A DNA stretch of 46,764 bases from Candidatus Cryptobacteroides faecigallinarum (GCA_017695015.1 JADIMD010000124.1:1-46764); one strand, 5' to 3'. Positions 26,352 to 34,893 are shown, numbered from the stretch's first letter. The notes: generated from the sequence alone by a model not told the origin. Numbers and translations: made by a program.

Positions 26352-26795
26352 CTACAGTATCTGCGCAGCGTGGTTCTTGGTGTCTACCTTGTCGATGATT
26401 CTTTCAATTTCTCCTGTTTCAGAGATAATGAATGTCTTGCGCAATGTACCTTCAGTGACCTTGCCGTACAACTTCTTTTCGCCCCAGGCCCCAAATGCCT
26501 TCAACATCTCCGTAGACGGATCGGAAAGGAGTGTGAACGGCAAAGAATTCTTCTCCCTGAATTTTGTATGCGACGCAACGCTGTCCTTGCTCACTCCATA
26601 CACTTCATACCCTGCCGCACGCAATGCCCCGAAATTGTCCCTCAGATTGCACGCTTCGGCGGTACACCCGGGCGTACTGTCTTTCGGATAGAAATAAAGC
26701 ACTATCTTCTTGCCTGACAAATCCTTGTCTGTAACATAGTTGCCATCCTGGTCCTGTACCTGGAACTCCGGCATTTTGTCTCCTTCTTTCAACAT
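26352..26795 (-). CDS. bcp: Thioredoxin-dependent peroxiredoxin, BCP/PrxQ type
   Basis: This cytoplasmic thiol peroxidase reduces hydrogen and organic peroxides with electrons from thioredoxin. From the ATG at 26795 (MLKEGDKMPEF) the protein has 147 residues, the usual length; the upstream extension in the ORF track is not family-like. The peroxidatic Cys44 and the resolving Cys49 lie in STPGCTAEACNLRD, the spacing that defines atypical 2-Cys PrxQ. FYPKDSTPGC, the conserved FRE and KTFIIS segments are also present. It stands downstream of the toxin-antitoxin remnant on the same strand, with a 102-nt gap. Confidence 0.94.
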   Translation of the reverse strand: MLKEGDKMPEFQVQDQDGNYVTDKDLSGKKIVLYFYPKDSTPGCTAEACNLRDNFGALRAAGYEVYGVSKDSVASHTKFREKNSLPFTLLSDPSTEMLKAFGAWGEKKLYGKVTEGTLRKTFIISETGEIERIIDKVDTKNHAAQIL

Positions 26796-26897
26796 AGCCT
26801 TATTGTTTTGATGATCCTTGATTTTATGACTAATGTAACAATATCTTCCAATCCCGTCAGAAATCAAATCGGAAGATTCTCTGTAAATGGCAGGCAA

Positions 26898-27350
26898 TTA
26901 AAGTGCTGCGACAATCTTACGGACATTCTGCAACTTTTCCATAAACGATTTATTCCGTTTGGCTGTAAGCATATTGTATCTTGCCTGCATCTGCAACAGT
27001 GATTCTGCTGGAATATCCAATGCGGCCTCTACAAGCAGTACAAGTTCTGTATTTACCTGTCTTTTACCGTTCAGTACTTCATTAAGTAATGTGTATGAAA
27101 TCCCCATTTCTGCAGCCAGCTGTTTCTGGGAGATTCCTCTATACTCCAGTTCATCTTTCAGCACTTCCCCAGGATGTGTCAGTCGGAAAGGCTCAAGATT
27201 ATTTGCTATCATATTCGGGTCTGTCCCCATTGATGGATTCTCGATAAGGTCCTTACGGAATTGGGCAAGGTCAGACAGAAAAGACTTGTATTTCTTTGCA
27301 AGCCGCTTCATGTTCTTTACGAATACGGCTGAATATAAAATATCTACCAT
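26898..27350 (-). CDS. Truncated RelE-type toxin fused in frame to a HigA-type antitoxin
   Basis: Residues 1-46 (MVDILYSAVFVKNMKRLAKKY and on to ENPSMGTDP) match the start of Bacteroidota RelE/ParE-type mRNA-cleaving toxins, which normally continue for about 60 more residues. From Met47 (MIANNLEPF) the sequence is a complete HigA-like antitoxin with THPGEVLKDELE, an XRE helix-turn-helix (ISQKQLAAEMGISYTLLNEVLNGKR) and the C-terminal NKSFMEKLQNVRKI. The toxin start overlaps the upstream antitoxin stop as TAATG, so it is an original operon junction. An in-frame deletion that removed the catalytic end of the toxin and any toxin gene before higA explains this. HigA may also start independently at 27212. 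The toxin part should be inactive. Confidence 0.75.
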   Translation of the reverse strand: MVDILYSAVFVKNMKRLAKKYKSFLSDLAQFRKDLIENPSMGTDPNMIANNLEPFRLTHPGEVLKDELEYRGISQKQLAAEMGISYTLLNEVLNGKRQVNTELVLLVEAALDIPAESLLQMQARYNMLTAKRNKSFMEKLQNVRKIVAAL

Positions 27351-27589
27351 TATTCAACTTCGTATTCCTTTAACAAATCTTCAAGACGAGGCAATTCCTT
27401 TCCTGTTTTCTGCGCTTCAAGAACTTCTGTATAGGCTTCTCTTATGTCCTGCAGGATTTCCTCTTTCTCCGACTTGGCCGTTTTCGTCCGGCTCGTCTGG
27501 ACAACAGAAACCCCTTTCAACTGTCCCAACACTTTCCGCAGACTTGGAATAATGTCCGGATTTTCTATGTTCAATATCATCTGTGTCAT
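27350..27589 (-). CDS. Small antitoxin-like protein of the decayed toxin-antitoxin operon
   Basis: This 79-residue protein (MTQMILNIENPDIIPSLRKVLGQLKGVSVV, then acidic helices to LLKEYEVE) resembles small antitoxin partners that precede RelE-type toxins in Bacteroidota: an N-terminal strand-helix, then an acidic helical tail that wraps the toxin. The stop codon overlaps the start of the truncated toxin (TAATG), the usual translational coupling of such operons. With the toxin cut short it probably has no target left. The family name is not certain. Confidence 0.65.
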   Translation of the reverse strand: MTQMILNIENPDIIPSLRKVLGQLKGVSVVQTSRTKTAKSEKEEILQDIREAYTEVLEAQKTGKELPRLEDLLKEYEVE

Positions 27590-27616
27590 AATCGTAAATA
27601 TTTAATGGCTTCTTTG

Positions 27617-27624
27617 CAAATATA
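27617..27624 (-). promoter_or_regulatory. -7 element of the toxin-antitoxin operon
   Basis: The minus strand reads TATATTTG, a perfect match, 27 nt before the antitoxin ATG; a weak TTTCC lies about 19 nt upstream. Confidence 0.55.
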
Positions 27625-27677
27625 GTCTTTTTATCTATAACTGGAAATGAGACTGTCAAAAGTCCCGAAAAGATTTA

Positions 27678-27716
27678 GGCATATCAGATTCTTCGCTGTC
27701 GCTCAGAATGACAGAG
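27678..27716. repeat. Dispersed intergenic repeat of the 'CATTCTGAGCG' type
   Basis: AGATTCTTCGCTGTCGCTCAGAATGACAG belongs to a sequence seen between genes in many bacteria. Its spurious translation contains CHSERSEES-like peptides, and here the minus frame ends CHSERQRRI. ATTCT and AGAAT form a small hairpin. Function unknown. Confidence 0.6.
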
Positions 27717-27720
27717 AGAC

Positions 27721-27863
27721 GACATGTGCGCACGGAGAATGCCACTCATGGCGTAGGATAAGGATGCCCTGCGCAGATGTCGGGAGAAAAACCGAGATGT
27801 GTGCAGGGGAAATGCCTCCCAAAGCGTAGGATGAGGGTCCTCTGCGCACATGTCAGAAAACTC
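27721..27863. repeat. Two tandem copies of a roughly 70-nt repeat with inverted ends
   Basis: Unit 1 (27721-27793) and unit 2 (27794-27863) share the cores GCGTAGGAT and CTGCGCA.ATGTC. GACATGTGCGCA (27721-27732) is perfectly complementary to TGCGCACATGTC (27843-27854), so the whole element can fold back. Each unit can also pair its own ends with one or two mismatches. No protein coding is apparent. Confidence 0.65.
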
Positions 27864-27883
27864 GAACGCAGGCACTGTCAAAC

Positions 27884-27912
27884 AAAAAAAGAGACTACCC
27901 GAAGGTAATCTC
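27884..27912 (-). terminator. Terminator of tRNA-Gly
   Basis: On the minus strand GAGATTACC-TTCG-GGTAGTCTC forms a 9-bp stem with one mismatch, closed by a stable UUCG loop, followed by seven T. It begins five nt after the CCA end of the tRNA. Confidence 0.92.
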
Positions 27913-27916
27913 TCCA

Positions 27917-27992
27917 TGGAGCGGAAAACGAGACTCGAACTCGCGACCCCAACCTTGGCAAGGTTGTGCTCTACCAACTGAGCTATTTCCGC
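27917..27992 (-). tRNA. tRNA-Gly (GCC anticodon), CCA end encoded
   Basis: The minus strand starts GCGGAAA and ends TTTCCGC-T-CCA, giving a perfect 7-bp acceptor stem with the U discriminator usual for glycine tRNA. The anticodon arm is CAACC-TTGCCAA-GGTTG, so the anticodon is GCC. The D arm (GCTCAGTTGGTAGAGC) and the T arm (GCGAG-TTCGAGT-CTCGT region) are normal. A strong promoter lies upstream and a terminator downstream, so it is a single-gene unit. No integrase or att-like repeat adjoins it. Confidence 0.96.
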
Positions 27993-28043
27993 AAAATATT
28001 TAAATTTTCTTTGAAAGAGCTCCCATCTTGATGAATGGGACTG

Positions 28044-28074
28044 CAAAGATAGATGAATTTTCCGATTCTCCAAA
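28044..28074 (-). promoter_or_regulatory. Promoter of tRNA-Gly
   Basis: On the minus strand TTTG (28071-28074), 19 nt, then TATCTTTG (28044-28051) is an ideal Bacteroidetes promoter. Between it and the tRNA, TCCCAT/ATGGGA (28021-28040) forms a small leader hairpin. Confidence 0.8.
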
Positions 28075-28136
28075 ATATTTCTGCAAAATCGCCAAAAATC
28101 CCTAAACTGCAGCATTCACCATCCGTCTCTCCGGCG

Positions 28137-28466
28137 TCACTGCTGAGGGACGACTGCAAGGAATTCGAGATCCGCGTCCGAATCATTGACCAGGCTGTGG
28201 GAATGTCCCTTCGGACAGTAATGGCATATCCCTTCACTGACCGGCTCCTTCTCCCCGTCAAAGATTACCGAGCCGTGCCCTGCCGTGATGAAAATGATTT
28301 CGCTGCTGTCTTCATGGATATGCATCCCAATAGACGCGCCCGGCACAAGAAGCCCTTTCATGATGCGGTTGGTCCCGTCAAAGAACATTTTCGCACGCAA
28401 TTCCTTCTCCCCTCCCTTGAAAGAGGGAAGAACGGAAAGCTCAATCTTGCTGAAATCTATATTCAT
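28137..28466 (-). CDS. Small cupin-domain protein
   Basis: From the ATG at 28466 (MNIDFSKIELSVLP) the protein has 109 residues, a single cupin barrel. The first cupin motif is G-x5-HIHEDSSEIIFITAGHG, with His/His/Glu metal ligands, and the second is YCPKGHSHSLVN, with the fourth His. The longer start in the ORF track would overlap pheS and is rejected. Such lone cupins may bind sugars, metals or other small molecules; the substrate is unknown. It starts 19 nt after pheS on the same strand and is likely cotranscribed with it. Confidence 0.85.
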   Translation of the reverse strand: MNIDFSKIELSVLPSFKGGEKELRAKMFFDGTNRIMKGLLVPGASIGMHIHEDSSEIIFITAGHGSVIFDGEKEPVSEGICHYCPKGHSHSLVNDSDADLEFLAVVPQQ

Positions 28467-28485
28467 TATCGCAGTATTACCATCT

Positions 28486-29511
28486 CTAATAAGCCGTCTC
28501 GAATTCGCGGAGGAACCTGACATCATTCTCGAAATAGTTGCGGAGGTCCTTGACCTGCCATTTGAGCATTGCGATACGCTCCACTCCCATTCCGAATGCA
28601 AATCCGCTGTATTTCTTGCTATCTATGCCTGAGGCCTCAAGCACATTAGGATCGACCATTCCGCAGCCGAGAATTTCAAGCCAGCCAGTACCTTTGCAGA
28701 TGTTGCAGCCCTTGCCGTGGCAGATGTTGCAGCTCACATCCACTTCGGCAGAAGGCTCGGTGAACGGGAAATATGACGGCCTCATCCTGATCTTGGTCTC
28801 AGCCCCGAACATCTCGCGGGCAAACAGCAGGATTGCCTGTTTAAGGTCGGCAAATGTCACATTCTCATCTATATACAGCCCTTCTACCTGGTGGAAGATA
28901 CAATGGGCACGCGCTGAAATCGCCTCGTTGCGGAACACTCTTCCCGGGCAGACGATCCTGATCGGAAGCTTCATGGTCTCCATGGCACGGACCTGCACAC
29001 ATGAAGTATGAGTCCTGAGGAGTACAGGATTATGGCCTGAAGTGACAAAGAAAGTGTCCTGCATGTCACGGGCAGGATGCTCGGGAGGGAAGTTCAGGGC
29101 CTCGAACACATGCCAGTCATCCTCGATCTCCGGTCCTTCAGCCACATCATATCCGAACTTGCGGAATATCTCTATGATTTCCTTTCTCGCAATGGATACA
29201 GGATGATGAGACCCGAGAGGATAGCTGTCCCCCGGCATTGTCAGGTCGAAAGAAGGAGCATCAGCCCCAGCCTTCTCCTCTGCCGCCGATTTCAGAGCCT
29301 CTATCTTGGACACCGCCGCTGTCTTGAGCTCATTCAGGCTTTTGCCGAATTCCCTCTTCAGTTCCGGAGCCACTGTACGGAACTCCTCAAACAGCCGAGT
29401 TATCTCACCCTTCTTGCCGAGCAGGCGGACTCTCGCCTCCTCCACCTCCTTGCCGGTCTTGCATGCGAGACCGTTGATTTCTGCGAGTATAGCTTCTATT
29501 CTATCTTTCAT
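28486..29511 (-). CDS. pheS: Phenylalanine-tRNA ligase alpha subunit
   Basis: PheS is the catalytic subunit of the (alpha-beta)2 enzyme that charges tRNA-Phe. An N-terminal coiled-coil arm (about 1-95) precedes the class II core: motif 1 near SHHPVSIARKEIIEIFRKFGYDV, motif 2 RIVCPGRVFRNEAISARAHCIFHQVEGL, and motif 3 GFAFGMGVERIAMLKW. At 341 residues it is normal. The beta-subunit gene is not in the window. It follows a small exported protein gene by 12 nt. A Cys-rich segment (CNICHGKGCNICKGTGW) lies before motif 3, a zinc-ribbon-like feature known from other bacterial PheS proteins. Confidence 0.97.
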   Translation of the reverse strand: MKDRIEAILAEINGLACKTGKEVEEARVRLLGKKGEITRLFEEFRTVAPELKREFGKSLNELKTAAVSKIEALKSAAEEKAGADAPSFDLTMPGDSYPLGSHHPVSIARKEIIEIFRKFGYDVAEGPEIEDDWHVFEALNFPPEHPARDMQDTFFVTSGHNPVLLRTHTSCVQVRAMETMKLPIRIVCPGRVFRNEAISARAHCIFHQVEGLYIDENVTFADLKQAILLFAREMFGAETKIRMRPSYFPFTEPSAEVDVSCNICHGKGCNICKGTGWLEILGCGMVDPNVLEASGIDSKKYSGFAFGMGVERIAMLKWQVKDLRNYFENDVRFLREFETAY

Positions 29512-29523
29512 TTCCGTATGATT

Positions 29524-29955
29524 TTATCTTTTCTCTAAAGCCTTTTCAGCCTTTGCCTTGCGTTTTGCACGAGCTTTCTGCTGCTTCTCCGCCCCACTCT
29601 TGAGGTACGCATTCCACTGATCCTCCGTGAAAATAGTCCTGTAGGTGGAATCTATCGTCTCCATCCACCTGTCCTGCACCGCAACATACATGGAGACATT
29701 GGACACTTTACTCCGCTGGAACATCTCCAGCTCGGCCTGCATTGCTGCATAATCGTGCTGAAGCGTCGAATCCACATAGAATGCCTGCCAGTCCTCCAGT
29801 TCGAGAAGCCTCTGGAGCCTTTCCGTCTCTTTCTCGGCAATCTCCACCATATCAAGCTTTTCACCCGGATTCTGCGCCTCAACGCGGCATACAGGCGAAA
29901 AAAGAAAGACAACAGACACTACAAAAAAAGATATGCCAAGTGTACGCATATTCAA
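29524..29955 (-). CDS. Small exported helical protein, unknown
   Basis: A signal peptide (MNMRTLGISFFVVSVVFLFSPVCRVEAQ) leads a 143-residue helical protein. FTEDQWNAYLKSG near the end resembles periplasmic Spy/CpxP-like LTxxQ repeats, in which 'LTPEQ' is followed by a helix. The C-terminus is a Lys/Ala/Arg-rich helix (AEKQQKARAKRKAKAEKALEKR). A periplasmic chaperone-like or structural role is possible but not established. It precedes pheS by 12 nt and probably starts that transcript. Confidence 0.6.
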   Translation of the reverse strand: MNMRTLGISFFVVSVVFLFSPVCRVEAQNPGEKLDMVEIAEKETERLQRLLELEDWQAFYVDSTLQHDYAAMQAELEMFQRSKVSNVSMYVAVQDRWMETIDSTYRTIFTEDQWNAYLKSGAEKQQKARAKRKAKAEKALEKR

Positions 29956-29964
29956 ATAAAAATA

Positions 29965-30017
29965 TAAATTTGTGACGGCTCATATACGGGAAACCCTCCG
30001 TGAGCGGTGCAAAAATA
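29965..30017. promoter_or_regulatory. Divergent -7 elements for the C69 peptidase and the exported-protein/pheS operon
   Basis: Plus strand: TAAATTTG (29965-29972), 56 nt before the C69 ATG. Minus strand: TATTTTTG (rc of 30010-30017), about 55 nt before the ATG at 29955. Both match TAnnTTTG, so transcripts would overlap as divergent leaders. -33 boxes are unclear. Confidence 0.4.
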
Positions 30018-30028
30018 GAAATAAGTAT

Positions 30029-31810
30029 ATGAAAAAACAAACAGTTGTCATTTCAATCGTTGCTCTTTCATTGCTGGCTTGCTACAACAGCATGGCTTGC
30101 ACCAATATTCTTGTGACCAAAGGAGCGAGCACGGACGGGTCCAACATGATTTCATATGCAGCTGATTCGCATCAGCTGTTCGGGGAGCTTTACTTCCATC
30201 CTGCAGCATACTGGGCGGAAGGGGCGATGCTCGATGTAACCGAGTGGGACACAGGGAGATTCCTCGGCAGGATTCCGCAGGTGCCTTACACATTCAAGAC
30301 CGTAGGCAACATGAACGAGCATCAGCTGATAATCGCGGAAACCACCTACGGAGGACGGGGACTTGCCGACACCACAGGGATAATGGACTATGGCTCACTG
30401 ATATACATCACTCTCCAGAGGGCAAGGACAGCCAGGGAAGCCATACAGACAATCGTCGAGCTTGCCAACACATACGGGTACTGCTCCGAAGGGGAATCGT
30501 TCTCGATTGCAGACAAGGACGAAGTCTGGGTGATGGACCTTATCGGGAAGGGGACAAAAATGGAAAACGGTGTGAATGTACGCAAGGGCATCGTATATGT
30601 GGCCCGCAGGGTTCCTGACGGATATATCTGCGCACATGCCAACCAGGCCAGAATCAGCACCTTCCCTCTCGACGACCCTGACAACTGCATCTACGCCCCA
30701 GATGTGATCTCGTTTGCAAGAGAAATGGGATGGTACGACGGGCCTGACGAGGAGTTCAGTTTCTGCGACACCTACAATCCGCTTAACTTCGGCGGAATGA
30801 GAGGCTGCGAAGCCCGTGCATGGAGCGCATTCAACATCCTGTGCGACGGGAAGTTCACCTTTGAGGACGAAAACGGCGACACTGTCACAAAAGACGCATA
30901 CGACTACATAGATTACGCAATGGGATACGATGCCGGCAAACGCTTCCCTCTGTTTGTGAAGCCGTCACGCAAAATCAGCGTAAAGGATGTGGCAGATGTG
31001 ATGAGGGACCATTTCGAGGGGACTCCAATGGACATGACCAAGGACATCGGAGCAGGAGGGAATGCCCTTCCTTACAGGTGGCGCCCGATGGATTTCGAAT
31101 ATGAAGGCAAGACATATGTAAATGAAAGGGCAATCGCGACACAGCAGACCGGATTCTGGTTCGTGGCACAGTCCAGGGCTGAATTCCCCGACATGATAGG
31201 GGCGCTCATATGGTTCGGGACAGACGATGCCGCCACTTCATACCTGACTCCGATATATGTCGCGACTTCGGAAGTGCCCGAATCATTCAAAGTCGGCAAC
31301 GGCAACATGGTCACATACTCCCCTACTTCCGCCTTCTGGATGTGCAACCGCGTAGCCAACGCCTGCTACAGGATGTACAACATCATGGAGCCGACAGTGA
31401 GGGCGGAGATAGACAAATGGGAATACGGACAGATGGAGAATGTCAGGAAAGTGGACATGACCGCAATGGAAATTTACAAGAAGGCACAGGAAGCACCGCG
31501 AAAAATGATCCGCCGCAACGACAAGTTGAGACGCACTCCTGACCCGTACTCGGAGCTAAAGGCATATCTCACAGAATATACGGTACAATCGGCACAGGAA
31601 ATATTCCAAAAATGGACAGAGCTGGAGACATTGCTTTTGGTCAAATACATTGACGGAAATGTCAAGGCGCAGAATCCTGACGGCTCCTTTGTAACCAACC
31701 CATACACCGACCGCATCCCTGACGGGATCACCCAGCCGGGATACACTGAAAAATGGAAAGAATGCGTGGCCAATGACCATGGACAAACGCTGGAGCAAAA
31801 AGAACTTTAG
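30029..31810 (+). CDS. Exported C69 family dipeptidase
   Basis: From the ATG at 30029 (MKKQTVVISIVALSLL) a signal peptide ends at SMA|C, exposing Cys24 as the N-terminal nucleophile. This is the self-activating arrangement of Ntn-hydrolase dipeptidases (family C69, PepD-like). The mature start CTNILVTKGASTDGSNMISYAAD and the later NMNEHQLIIAETTYGGR motif are diagnostic. The ORF-track start 19 codons upstream is unsupported. At 593 residues it is of the longer, secreted Bacteroidota type. It cleaves dipeptides in the periplasm, so it can finish the work of the S46 enzymes. The TonB-receptor gene follows after 60 nt, with no visible promoter between them. Confidence 0.92.
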   Translation: MKKQTVVISIVALSLLACYNSMACTNILVTKGASTDGSNMISYAADSHQLFGELYFHPAAYWAEGAMLDVTEWDTGRFLGRIPQVPYTFKTVGNMNEHQLIIAETTYGGRGLADTTGIMDYGSLIYITLQRARTAREAIQTIVELANTYGYCSEGESFSIADKDEVWVMDLIGKGTKMENGVNVRKGIVYVARRVPDGYICAHANQARISTFPLDDPDNCIYAPDVISFAREMGWYDGPDEEFSFCDTYNPLNFGGMRGCEARAWSAFNILCDGKFTFEDENGDTVTKDAYDYIDYAMGYDAGKRFPLFVKPSRKISVKDVADVMRDHFEGTPMDMTKDIGAGGNALPYRWRPMDFEYEGKTYVNERAIATQQTGFWFVAQSRAEFPDMIGALIWFGTDDAATSYLTPIYVATSEVPESFKVGNGNMVTYSPTSAFWMCNRVANACYRMYNIMEPTVRAEIDKWEYGQMENVRKVDMTAMEIYKKAQEAPRKMIRRNDKLRRTPDPYSELKAYLTEYTVQSAQEIFQKWTELETLLLVKYIDGNVKAQNPDGSFVTNPYTDRIPDGITQPGYTEKWKECVANDHGQTLEQKEL

Positions 31811-31870
31811 ACATCTTGCCAACCTTGAGGGCTGACAAGCAAACAATAACACACAACAATTTTCTGGATT

Positions 31871-34858
31871 ATGGGCAGATTTTTCATATCCGTGGTATTA
31901 TTTACCATGATGTCGGCTGCAGCATTTGCCCAGCAAAAGACATACAGCATAAGCGGTACCGTCGTCAACAAGGAGACGGGTGAACCTGTGGAATTCGCCA
32001 CAATCGTGCTCACCTCCACTGAACAGTGGGCTGTTGCGGACGCGAATGGCAACTTCACTATCCAGAATGTACAGCCGGGCAAGACCCAGATCAGCATCTC
32101 CTGCCTGGGTTATGTGACTGACACAAAGGAAATAACCGTAAGCAAGGACATCCCTGTGTATTGGATCGAACTTGCAGAGGACAATCTTACCCTCGACAGC
32201 GTGGTGGTCACAGCGCAGGACAACAGCAACAGCGCCACCACAAGCAGGACAATAGACAAGGCCGCCCTCGACCATATCCAGATGCTGAATGTGGCCGACG
32301 TGTCGAGCCTGCTGCCAGGAGGGGCGACACGCAACCCGGACCTTCTTACAAACCAGACATTTAGCATCCGTTCCGGCTCAGGCGAGGTCGGGAATGTATC
32401 TTTCGGGACAGCCGTTGAAGTAGACGGCGTCCGCCTTTCGAACAACGGGAGCTTTGCCTCTATCGCAAACATCAACACCGGGGTCTCCGGAGCTTCCGTC
32501 AACAACATAGCATCCACAAATGTAGAGTCCATCGAGGTCATCACAGGTGTCCCGTCTGTAGAATACGGAGACATGACATCGGGAGTGGTGAAAATCAACA
32601 CCAGGAAAGGAAGGACTCCATACACAGTCACGCTTTCCACCAATCCGAACATGAAGCAGGTCTCTGCGAGCAAGGGATTCGGGCTCGGGACCACCAGGAG
32701 GGGCGCGTCACGGGGAGTCCTCAATACCAGCCTCGAATACACCAGGGCCACCAAAGACCAGCGGTCTCCATACGAGTCATATGACCGCAAGCAGATCCAG
32801 CTGACATACAGCAATCTTTTTGACAGGGGTATATTCACTGACACGCCTTTGAGATTCTCCGTAAGCGCCTCGGGCAATCTCGGAGGAATGGACACCAAGG
32901 CCGACCCTGATGCATTCTCTGAAAACAGGACTACCGTCAGGGACAATTCATTCCGCGGAAATTTCGATTTCGACTGGCTTCTCAGCAAGAAATGGATCAC
33001 CAACATCGAGCTGAGCGGATCCGTAGTGTACAGCGACAAGTTGAACAGAGTCCACGAGAATGTCAACTGGGCACAGGATTCTCCTGCGGTCCATGGCAGG
33101 GAAGAAGGATATTTTGTCGCCCAGAAATATGAAGACAATCCCGATGCGGCCGTTATTCTCCGTCCGAGAGGATACTGGTACAGCACGATGTGCGTAGATG
33201 ACAGGCCCATCAACTACAGTCTGAAACTCAAAGCCAACTGGGCAAGACAGTTCGGCAATGTCAACAACAAGATCAAGCTCGGTGTGGACTGGTCGGGAGA
33301 CGGGAACTTCGGTATCGGCGAATACACCGAGAACATGAGCACGGCCCCGGATTTCTGGGAATACCGCTATTGCGATGTCCCTTTCATGAACAATGTGGCT
33401 GCCTACATAGAAGAAAACATCACAATCCCAATAGGCAAGACCAGGCTCAACCTCATTGCCGGACTGAGGAATGACAATACCATCATCAGAGGCTCGGTAT
33501 ACGGGACTACTTCAAGCCTGTCCCCGAGATTCAACCTCAAATACACAATCTTCTCGCCGGCAAACAGATGGAACAAGACAGTGAAAGAGCTCTCGTTCAG
33601 GGCAAGCTGGGGAGTAGCCACCAAACTGCCTTCATACTCCGTCCTTTATCCGGTCCCTACATATTACTACCTCAGCACATTCTCATCCACATCGGCATCC
33701 GACGGCTCGGCATATTCAGCCTATTACATCATGCCGAAGACAATAGACTACAATGCCAACCTCCGCTGGCAGAAGAACCAGCAGGCTGAAGTGGGATTCG
33801 ACATCGACATAGACGGATACAAGATATCCCTTTCCGGATACTACAACAGGACCATCGACGCATACAGGCTGTGTAATGAATACGAGAGATTCACTTACAA
33901 TTACACCCCTATATCATCTTTGGAAAGCTGCCAGATACCGGCGGAAAACCGTGTGTTCAATGTAGACAGGAAAACAGGTATTGTCACCGTATCCGACGCA
34001 ACAGGAGTCTTTGCCGACCAGACTCTCGACTACAAGAGCAGGAAAAGGATGACCTCTACGACATATGCCAGCAACAGCATAAATCCTATCACAAGATATG
34101 GAGTGGAATGGGTTGTGGACTTCAAGAGGATAAGACCTATCAACACCACAATCAGACTGGACGGCTCGTTCTACGGCTATAAGATGATTGACGAGAATTT
34201 GGTGGCATACAGCCCTTCAGTGACCGCTGCTGACGGAGAGCCGTATAAATATGTAGGATACTACATAGGAGACAATGATGTCGCAAACGGGAAAGAAACC
34301 CGCCAGCTGAGCACCAATCTCACCATCACCACCCATATCCCTAAGGTCAGGATGATCATATCCATGAGAGTAGAGGCCACTCTCCTCAGTTATTCAAGAT
34401 ACCTCAGCGAAAAGGACGGAGGGGGCAGGTCCAGGGTCATCTCAAGCAGGGACAACATCCTGTCTGTCGTGGACGGCTCAATCTATGACAACGAGGGATA
34501 CACGGTACTCTACCCGGAATACTACACCACATTCGACGACCCTTACACCCAGAGGAACTATTACGAAGATCTGGTATGGGCAAGAGAGAACGATGCACAG
34601 ATGTATTCCGACCTGTCGCGCCTCGCCGTGACATCGTACTACAACTACCAGTTCAAGAAGAACTACTATAGCCCGTATTTCTCCATGAACTTCAGCGTGA
34701 CCAAAGAAATAGGAGACATAGCATCCATCTCGTTCTATGCCAACAATTTCTTCAACAACTACGGGCAGGTCTATTCCAGCATGACAGGCAACTGGGAGAC
34801 AGCCAGGAGATATATCACGAATTTCTATTATGGCTTGACGCTCCGGCTCAAGTTCTAA
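31871..34858 (+). CDS. TonB-dependent outer-membrane receptor (DUF4876 locus type)
   Basis: A signal peptide (about 1-20) is followed by a CarboxypepD-like domain (YSISGTVVNKETGEPVEFATIVL), a plug (about 115-250, with VEVDGVRL and VEYGDMTSGVVKINTRKG), then a beta-barrel ending YYGLTLRLKF. At 995 residues it is TonB-receptor-sized. No SusD gene accompanies it; instead DUF4876 and DUF6850 genes follow, a trio I recall from several Bacteroidota. The ligand is unknown. The polyferredoxin-HMA gene in the same block suggests a metal or metal complex; the peptidases suggest a peptide. Confidence 0.92.
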   Translation: MGRFFISVVLFTMMSAAAFAQQKTYSISGTVVNKETGEPVEFATIVLTSTEQWAVADANGNFTIQNVQPGKTQISISCLGYVTDTKEITVSKDIPVYWIELAEDNLTLDSVVVTAQDNSNSATTSRTIDKAALDHIQMLNVADVSSLLPGGATRNPDLLTNQTFSIRSGSGEVGNVSFGTAVEVDGVRLSNNGSFASIANINTGVSGASVNNIASTNVESIEVITGVPSVEYGDMTSGVVKINTRKGRTPYTVTLSTNPNMKQVSASKGFGLGTTRRGASRGVLNTSLEYTRATKDQRSPYESYDRKQIQLTYSNLFDRGIFTDTPLRFSVSASGNLGGMDTKADPDAFSENRTTVRDNSFRGNFDFDWLLSKKWITNIELSGSVVYSDKLNRVHENVNWAQDSPAVHGREEGYFVAQKYEDNPDAAVILRPRGYWYSTMCVDDRPINYSLKLKANWARQFGNVNNKIKLGVDWSGDGNFGIGEYTENMSTAPDFWEYRYCDVPFMNNVAAYIEENITIPIGKTRLNLIAGLRNDNTIIRGSVYGTTSSLSPRFNLKYTIFSPANRWNKTVKELSFRASWGVATKLPSYSVLYPVPTYYYLSTFSSTSASDGSAYSAYYIMPKTIDYNANLRWQKNQQAEVGFDIDIDGYKISLSGYYNRTIDAYRLCNEYERFTYNYTPISSLESCQIPAENRVFNVDRKTGIVTVSDATGVFADQTLDYKSRKRMTSTTYASNSINPITRYGVEWVVDFKRIRPINTTIRLDGSFYGYKMIDENLVAYSPSVTAADGEPYKYVGYYIGDNDVANGKETRQLSTNLTITTHIPKVRMIISMRVEATLLSYSRYLSEKDGGGRSRVISSRDNILSVVDGSIYDNEGYTVLYPEYYTTFDDPYTQRNYYEDLVWARENDAQMYSDLSRLAVTSYYNYQFKKNYYSPYFSMNFSVTKEIGDIASISFYANNFFNNYGQVYSSMTGNWETARRYITNFYYGLTLRLKF

Positions 34859-34893
34859 GAACACATAATGTTTAACTTAATCCCCAAACAACC

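Noticed and set aside
26796-26897. Upstream start of the bcp ORF
   Set aside because: The 34 extra residues are not part of the PrxQ fold; MLKEGDKMPEF is the normal start.
27721-27863. Tandem units as a CRISPR array
   Set aside because: Only two imperfect units of about 70 nt without regular spacers, and no cas genes in the window.
27917-27992. tRNA-Gly as an integration site of a mobile element
   Set aside because: No integrase, no second copy of the tRNA 3' end and no cargo genes; neighbours are ordinary chromosomal genes.
28467-28601. Upstream start of the cupin ORF
   Set aside because: It would overlap pheS by more than 100 nt and adds sequence unlike any cupin; ATG 28466 fits the family.
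31210-31542. 110-codon and other plus-strand frames inside the C69 gene
   Set aside because: Out-of-frame shadows of a conserved coding sequence.
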